From Homarus americanus (lineage: Eukaryota; Arthropoda; Malacostraca; Decapoda; Nephropidae), in contig NW_024725489.1 of assembly GCF_018991925.1 (NCBI RefSeq), positions 4,454,738 to 4,518,737 on the forward strand: DNA of 64,000 nucleotides, in the 5' to 3' direction. The number at the start of each line of letters is the position of its first letter. The stretch's first letter is position 1. The translations under genes were made by a program, and so were the position numbers. Positions 58,161 through 64,000 of this stretch are shown one piece after another. The notes under the pieces are model-generated. The model searched no databases. It was not told where the DNA came from and saw only the letters and a program-made list of their open reading frames with translations.

Positions 58161-58670
58161 TACTCTGAACCATAGATAGTTAAACATTGTGCACTTAGTA
58201 GTCATATTGAAATTGGATTACCATCTACAGTATATCTCAAACAAGACAATATGGTTATCAATACCACTTAAATAATATAAAACAACCGGGCTGTGGGAGA
58301 GAATGTTAACACAAGATCAATCAAACTGACTCACCTTAAAGTTTCAGTTGATATTCAATAATTTAAAGGACCCGACGTAACTATCATTGAATCCTAACCA
58401 CACTTTATAGGTAGTAGGCAGCTACCAAACAGGGAGGTACTACCGCCTGGGAAGATAATGGAAGCATAATGTGCTGTGTAATGGTAGATCTTGCTGCCAT
58501 ATGGCATCACGAAAATTTTGACCAAGTCCCAGGTTGCTGATCTGACTTTCTGCCTCATTTACACACAATTGCAGGGTCTCAATTGTTTCTCTTACCATTG
58601 ACAACACAACATACATATATTGTTTCTCGCTTTTGATCTTTTTTTTCATTTTTGTATTTATAGTTCTTTA
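58161..58670. other. Intergenic sequence
   Basis: Nothing recognised. Confidence 0.35.
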
Positions 58671-58835
58671 TTATTAATATTATTATTATTATTACAGTTA
58701 CTGTATTATTATCATCATTATTTTATTATTTTATTTTTGTTTGTTTTATCATAAATTTTATTTATTATGAATTATTATGACTATTTATTATTATTATTAT
58801 TATTATTAATATTATTATAATTACATTTTCGCCCC
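58671..58835. repeat. (ATT)-rich interrupted microsatellites
   Basis: Several (TTA)n runs with TTTTA interruptions. A poly-A of 14 follows at about 58886-58900. Confidence 0.8.
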
Positions 58836-59071
58836 CAGGCCCCAATGTGGGTCAGTGACCTGTGTCCGGGTGGGTTAATCCCCGTAAAAAAAAAAAAAAC
58901 ACTACTAAGTGATGTACAGAACAAATCTGACTTAAGGCAACCATGTGTACTTTTTTCTAACTTCGACTTTTTTTTCAGTTTCAATCATCTTGCTCTGTAT
59001 TTTTTCATATAATTTCATAATTTACTTTTACTCATCTTCAATAGTTAGAGAAATCAGTTCCAACAATATAC

Positions 59072-59447
59072 AGTACAGAGCACTAACAGTACAGAGCACC
59101 AACAGTACAGAGCACCAACAGTACAGCACCAACAGTACAGAGCACCAACAGTACAGAGCACTAACAGTACAGAGCACACCAACAGTACAGAGCACTAACG
59201 TACAGAGCACCAACAGTACAGAGCACCAACAGTACAGAGCACTAACAGTACAGAGCACCAACAGTACAGAGCACCAATATACAGAGCACCAACAGTACAG
59301 AGCACCAACAACAGTACAGAGCACCAACAGTACAGAGCACCAACAGTACAGAGCACCAACAGTACAGAGCACCAACAGTACAGAGCACTAACAGTACAGA
59401 GCACCAACAGTACAGAGCACCAAGAGTACAGAGCACTAACAGTACAT
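59072..59447 (+). repeat. 16-bp minisatellite, about 23 copies
   Basis: The unit is agtacagagcaccaac, with ACTAAC variants and some deletions. Confidence 0.95.
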
Positions 59448-59819
59448 AGGCAGCGTCGCTAGGCTATGGTAGAAAAGTAAACAGGAAGTTGAATGTATTT
59501 TAACACTAATTATCTTGACCTTTACTTATCTGCTTAATTATGAAGAATTAAAACTGAACGAGTTTCAAAAGTTAACCGTGAATTATGAAGGTTCAATATA
59601 CAGTACTGTACACACCTTACTCATAAACGACATAATTATACTATACTGTCGACCGAGGGTGTACATATTAAGACGGTTATTATCTCATATAGTAAGTAGC
59701 CTAGCCACCCAGAAAACGTATTTATACATCCCGAGTCTTTGATATTTATACTATTTGTACCATAAACTACTGAAGCTGTAATGACATTTTTAAATTAATT
59801 CCAGGTCGACCAACTCTTG
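59448..59819. other. Intergenic sequence
   Basis: Nothing recognised. Confidence 0.35.
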
Positions 59820-60378
59820 TGGTTATAATAATGAACCCTGTACACTTGTCGCTTTTTGAAGTGAGACAGATTTTATGAGTATGGAAACACAGAAGAAGGC
59901 AGAGCATTCCACAGTTTGGCTGTGTGAGGAAAGAAGGGCGAACTATAACGGGGTATTCTAGTGTGACCTACATCCACAGAGAAGCAGTGGGCACCCCAGG
60001 CAAGACGAGCGTTACGAGCCCACGGCCTTGCCGGCGCTACACAGGATGCCAAATCCACCGAACATTGCCCGTAAAAAGTACCTGTAAAAGAAAGAGTGAA
60101 GCAACATAGCGGCGAAGAGAACGGGGAGAAAGATTATCAACTAAAGGAGGAGAGGTAACAAGACGAAATGCCTTTGATTCGACCCTATCTAACAGTTGGA
60201 CAGAAGAGCCACCCCAGATATGAGAGCAGTACTTCAAGTTAGGACGAATGAATCCCTTATAAATTTGAAGCAACTGCTCAAGAGTGAAGTAGCTACGGCA
60301 TCTGTACAGCATTCCCAGCTTTCGGAAGGCAGCTTTAGCAATGTTGTGGATGTGCGACTCCCATGACAAATTATGCAT
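59820..60378 (-). pseudogene. LINE RT C-terminal fragment (copy I)
   Basis: Minus strand 60378-60040 encodes LSWESHIHNIAKAAFRKLGM, LYRCRSYFTLEQLLQIYKGF, IRPNLKYCSHIWGGSS and LLDRVESKAFRLVTSPPLVD. After a frameshift near 60050, 60050-59870 gives RNARLAWGAHCFSVDVGHTR, FFPHTAKLWNALPSSVFP and then a weak FKKRQ tail. W..HI..IAK.A..KLG, (L)Y.G.IRP..EYCSHIWGG and LWN.LP..VFP are standard blocks after the palm of jockey-superfamily RT proteins. The catalytic palm is absent, so the copy is 5'-truncated. The tail CAT>TAA-type stop near 59877 shows decay. Confidence 0.87.
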
Positions 60379-61384
60379 CTAAAATAAACAAACAAATATT
60401 ATATTAATGCTATTGTTTTGTAACCTAAATGCCAGCATAATTTACGATAATAGTAGTTTTGTGAAAAGATTTAAGTGTATTCATTTGGCGGGTGAGGAAT
60501 CGATCGTTCACAGCGATGTGTGTAGTAAAGTGATTGGTCAAGGTTGAAACATAATGTATAAAACTGTATCTATCTTGAAGGTCACCCCAATATTTAATAT
60601 TCTGGGGCACGTACCAATGTGCTACGTTACTCACGATTGTGTTTTAATACACTGATGTAAGATGCCACATTTAAATCAAGACGGGGTATTATTATTATTA
60701 TTGTTGTATTACTATTACTGTATTTACAAATTATTATTATTATTATTATTATTATGAGGAGGAGGAGGGTACAAGATGTGAAGGGTTTAAATAAAAAGTT
60801 GAAGGTTATTAAAAATATAGCATACAAGGCAGCCGTTCCCAGGCATATTTGAGGGCTGGCAGGTACAGTATGTCTTATAAGGAGTTATTTGGGGAAGACA
60901 AAGGTCCTATGAGTCATGGTCAACGAGTATTATGTAGTAATATTATATGAGTAAGTATTACTCACATATGTCTGGGCAAGCATAATATGAAGCATGATTT
61001 ATGAGTAATGTTTATATAAATGCCTTCAACATATGCCTTGAGAAGCATAAATCAAATCAAATTTACTAGTAATGTTTATGTGAATGATTATGTCCTACGT
61101 GTGCCTTGAGAAATATACACTGTAATACAGTATCAACATGGCAGCATTTCGCCACCACTAGACTGGCTGTCCTTGTAACATGTACACTTATAACATATTA
61201 CATAACATCTCATAACGTAACATAGGCACTTTGATACATTAGCCTTGGTAGAATTCTTTAAGTAGATCGATTACTTTATGGGTTAAGTGAGCAAAATTAA
61301 GTTAAATGTGATAATTACTTGGATGTGGAAAAAAGTGATGCATCTTCACCCATGAAAATGTCATCTTCCAATACCTTTCACTTT
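60379..61384. other. Intergenic sequence
   Basis: (ATT)n lies at 60690-60755. Nothing else was recognised. Confidence 0.4.
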
Positions 61385-61385
61385 T

Positions 61386-61600
61386 CGTTAAGTTAAGTTA
61401 GGTTAGGTTAGGTTAGGTTAGATTTGGTTAAGCTAGGTTAGGTTATGTGTTCGGGAGGTTAGGTTATTTATGGGGAGGTTAGGTTAAGTTAGATTAAGTT
61501 GTGAATAGGGAGGATAAATTAGGTTAAGTTAAGTTACATTATTCCATGTACGATTATGTTTAAGTCAGGTTAGGTTAGGTTAAGTTTAAGTAAGATAAAA
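61386..61600 (+). repeat. Interstitial TTAGG field
   Basis: About five clean TTAGG units near 61396-61425, then scattered GGTTAGGTTA words to 61590. Confidence 0.75.
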
Positions 61601-61865
61601 ATTAAAGAAGTTAATCTTAAAGGTAAAATAATCTAGGGGGCTTTTCTTCAGGTGATCCAAATTTGTTCTTTTACCAGGTTCGCTGTGTAAGAGAAGCAGC
61701 AGCACCACACTCGCACCGGTATAACGGATAAGACACGTGGTATTCCCCCTTGGGTTATCTACCACTGAGGAAAGGTGTTTACACGTCTCCCATGTCAGCC
61801 AATACTACTGAACCTCGGTGCGTTAACCTGTTCAGTGACGACCTTAATTTGCGCCTCATGCAATG
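61601..61865. other. Intergenic sequence
   Basis: Nothing recognised. Confidence 0.35.
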
Positions 61866-61867
61866 TA

Positions 61868-61903
<36 letters not shown>

Positions 61904-61945
61904 GAAACAGTTTATTTAGCCAGGAAAATATAGATACAGCGGACA
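61866..61945 (-). mobile_element. Possible LINE 3' end: TTATTTAGCC plus (ATT)n
   Basis: The minus strand reads TATTTTCCTGGCTAAATAAA then CTGTTTCAATAAT(AAT)n, comparable in layout (AATAAA, then trinucleotide repeat) to the shared LINE 3' end at 62131-62215. It lacks the CCGTTAATT core, so this is tentative. Confidence 0.35.
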
Positions 61946-61981
61946 ATAAGAACAACATTGACGTGACTGAGCCAATTATCA

Positions 61982-62020
61982 TCATTATTATTATTGTTGT
62001 TGTTGTTGTTGTTGTTCCTT
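61982..62020. repeat. (TTA)n-(TTG)n microsatellite
   Basis: Adjacent TTA and TTG trinucleotide runs. Confidence 0.85.
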
Positions 62021-62093
62021 TGTTGTTATTTTTTGATGCATCTGTTTTAAAGGAGTAATTTTCAGGGTTTGTAGCGATATACACTCTTTGGAG

Positions 62094-62095
<2 letters not shown>

Positions 62096-62134
<39 letters not shown>

Positions 62135-62480
62135 ATAAAAATAATAATAATTAACGGTTTATTGAGAAAGTTCTGCAGCCCTAAGGCTAAAAATATACAT
62201 TAGACAAAATTGACTTATTACATACAAAGACATGGGGTGGGTGGGTCGTTTAACAAAAGCTTTCATTACTGAAAGGAGAAGGAACATGAATTCAACATAC
62301 AAATTATTTTAGTTTACAGTTGATGGCGTGGGCTGGTCTCTTGCCATACTACGTGAGGTCACGTCCGTAGGTATTGACATGAAGGACCTCACGTGGTCAT
62401 GGAGACACCGGGTGGTGTGGGGTGGTGTCACAGCACCTCACTCTCTGCTAGGTGGTGTTGTGTTATCACGTAGTCAGGTG
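62096..62480 (-). mobile_element. LINE copy G (family of copy E), 3' end
   Basis: The minus-strand 3' UTR has TATTTTTAGCCTTAGGGCTG, CAATAAACCGTTAATTATTA, an (ATT)n and then (AC)n at 62096-62130, the same order as in copies E and F. Upstream on that strand, REVLHVN and, in the other frame, RDQPTPSTVN followed by a stop correspond to copy E's RAVLHYN and STIPSIVK. Coding decay is strong and the 5' limit is uncertain. Confidence 0.7.
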
Positions 62481-63788
62481 TGAAGCTGACCCACTGTTGT
62501 TCCCAGGGTGGAGTGATTAACACCGCCAGGCAGAAGATGGTGGTTGGTTCTCAGGGATGCTTATCTCTGGGTGTTGACCTCACTGGTGGGTCACTGCTCT
62601 TGCTGGTACTGTCTAGTGCTGAATTCACTGGCTTAAACACTTCATCACTGTTCAACATTGATCCCACTTCTTTCCAAAACGAAATTGTCACTTTTGATTA
62701 TGTTGATATCCCGGTGGTGACGATGGGTCGGGGAGAGGGACTTGGGAAATGGGCTGAACATTGGCCAGGGGAGGCAGCTGTACAGCAGGAGCAGCGCCTG
62801 ATAGGTCTTGACCCTCCGGTGGTCAAGGATGTAGTGTGTGTGTGTGTGTGTGCACAGGGTGGTGTAATGAGTCTAGTGTGGCAGCATTATGTTAGTGTTA
62901 TGGCGCAAGCACTGCTTACTCCCTCTCGCTTTCAGCTACCGTCGCTGGCTTGGCCTCATGGTGAACAAGGAAACAACTTGCACAAGTCCTCTCCTGCCGG
63001 TACACATGTCCTGGCGCCTACCAACCATTGCCCCACTGCCTTGCGGATTAACTTTGGTAGGTCTAAGGCTATGGGAGTAAACCCTGAACGAAAAGTCTGA
63101 GACGGAGCCCCGCATCAGGCAGACATGATTAGAGAGTTCCAACAAGACCCCAACGGCGGTGTAGGCGGAGGAGGTGACCACCATGGAGACCCAACGACTA
63201 CACTGGGGGACGAAAGCAATGCCTGGTGGACAGGCTACTAAGGCGAAACCCAACAAACTGGGCTATCGGCAGTCCATTGCAACTCTCCCTCTCCCCAGTC
63301 GTTGCAACACTTGCACCACTGTATCAAGAAAAGGGAGAGCCAAGATGTGTGGTTGCAGCTTGTGCTCCTGCCTCACCACATTAATCAACTCACGTGCAGC
63401 CATCATCCAGCTCATCATACCTCTCACCGTCATCATCAAAACATCTATACCTCCAAAACTCTTATGGCGACAGACGAGTGGCGACCAGGACAGGCAGAGA
63501 TGACTGCCGGGAGTCTCTAGTCACAACTCTGCACATGGGCGGCACAGATAAGATAGTCTTTAATGCACTGGGATCTAGGCAGCAGTGTAATCCAGAACTG
63601 TCTGTGCGACTGAGCAGTCCTTTCGAGGAGCCGCTCTGCTTACCCCACATAAGGAGGGGACTAGAAAAGGTGCCCTAAACATAGCCTGCCTAGAGAACCA
63701 ACTTGACTGAGCAACCACACTCAATAAGGTCATCCTTATGCAGTCAAAAACACAATCACAGATCAAAACAAAAACAAACTATGCAATC
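62481..63788. other. Unassigned region, possibly 5' UTR of the RTE-like element
   Basis: A plus-strand frame of 206 codons (62480-63100) crosses a (GT)n and has no recognisable domain. The minus strand also has open frames here (for example 63256-62936). Neither is convincing. Because an RTE-type endonuclease starts at about 63790 on the plus strand, 63100-63788 may be its upstream region. Confidence 0.3.
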
Positions 63789-64000
63789 TCTTATGGCTGC
63801 TGCATGAAATATCAGGATCCTTCTGGATACTGGCACAAATGAACGTCCTGAAAGAAGAACCGCCCTTTTGGCAAAAGAGCTGGGTAGGTATAACATCAAC
63901 ATAGCAGCCATTAGTGTGTCCCAACTACCAGACGAAGGTCGACTCACAGAACAAGGGTCTAGCTATACCTTCTTCTGGAAGGGTAAGCCTGCTGCGGAGA
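63789..64000 (+). pseudogene. RTE-type LINE endonuclease N-terminus (runs off window end)
   Basis: The plus strand reads NIRILLDTGTNERPERRTAL, LAKELGRYNINIAAISVSQL, PDEGRLTEQGSSYTFFWKGK. This is the start of an APE-type endonuclease of the RTE/BovB kind, which nicks target DNA to prime reverse transcription. The expected WN(V/I)RTL start has TGA where Trp should be (63805-63807). The catalytic Glu of the ISET-type motif is Val (ISVSQ). The copy is therefore inactive as read. The rest of the element lies beyond the window. Confidence 0.82.

Noticed and set aside
58886..58900. Poly-A after CCCCGTAA as a retroposon tail
   Set aside because: No identifiable element precedes it and no target duplication was seen.

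Overview
The window looks like intergenic, repeat-dominated DNA from an arthropod, most likely a decapod crustacean. The evidence is indirect. Interstitial runs of the arthropod telomere word TTAGG/CCTAA recur throughout. Micro- and minisatellites occupy a very large share of the window. The recognisable coding remnants are non-LTR retrotransposon (LINE) and hAT transposon fragments. I recognise no host protein-coding gene, rRNA, intact tRNA gene, CRISPR array or operon. Nearly all long open reading frames lie inside tandem repeats whose period is a multiple of three or lacks stop codons.

Layout. 1-3 kb: an RNase H fragment of one LINE (minus) and the reverse transcriptase region of a second LINE (plus, 721-2990). 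3.6-5.4 kb: TTAGG-like sequence and a hAT transposase C-terminus with one probable terminal repeat. 6-12.1 kb: simple repeats, a 315-bp inverted-repeat element (9383-9697) and three minisatellites. 12.9-14.1 kb: LINE tails and a hairpin enclosing TTAGG repeats. 15.6-19.5 kb: G-rich minisatellites. 19.9-21.7 kb: a LINE (minus) retaining most of its reverse transcriptase. 22.8-28.8 kb: a satellite of about 5.9 kb with a 24-bp unit. 29.8-34.2 kb: inverted-repeat elements, minisatellites and a CR1/L2-like LINE tail. 36.3-37.7 kb: a complete but non-autonomous hAT element with a perfect 8-bp target duplication, itself split by a foldback element of about 575 bp. 37.7-44.3 kb: satellites with 22- to 30-bp units. 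44.3-45.7 kb: two tRNA-derived SINE heads in inverted orientation and a LINE fragment between (AC)n tracts. 46.8-52.4 kb: more minisatellites. 53.5-55.5 kb: a mariner-type MITE, two long (TA)n tracts and a decayed LINE. 57-60.4 kb: hAT-like and LINE scraps. 61.4-64 kb: TTAGG repeats, a third LINE 3' end, and the start of an RTE-type endonuclease that runs off the window.

How the parts relate. These elements do not form a pathway; the window records insertion and decay. The better-supported observations are the hAT element with its nested foldback, one LINE family whose copies share a 3' end and adjoin (AC)n microsatellites, a 22-bp minisatellite motif that recurs at several loci, and the variant zonation of the 24-bp satellite. 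I found no convincing sign of a new enzymatic or defence system. Boundaries and copy numbers were read by eye and are approximate unless a base position is given.
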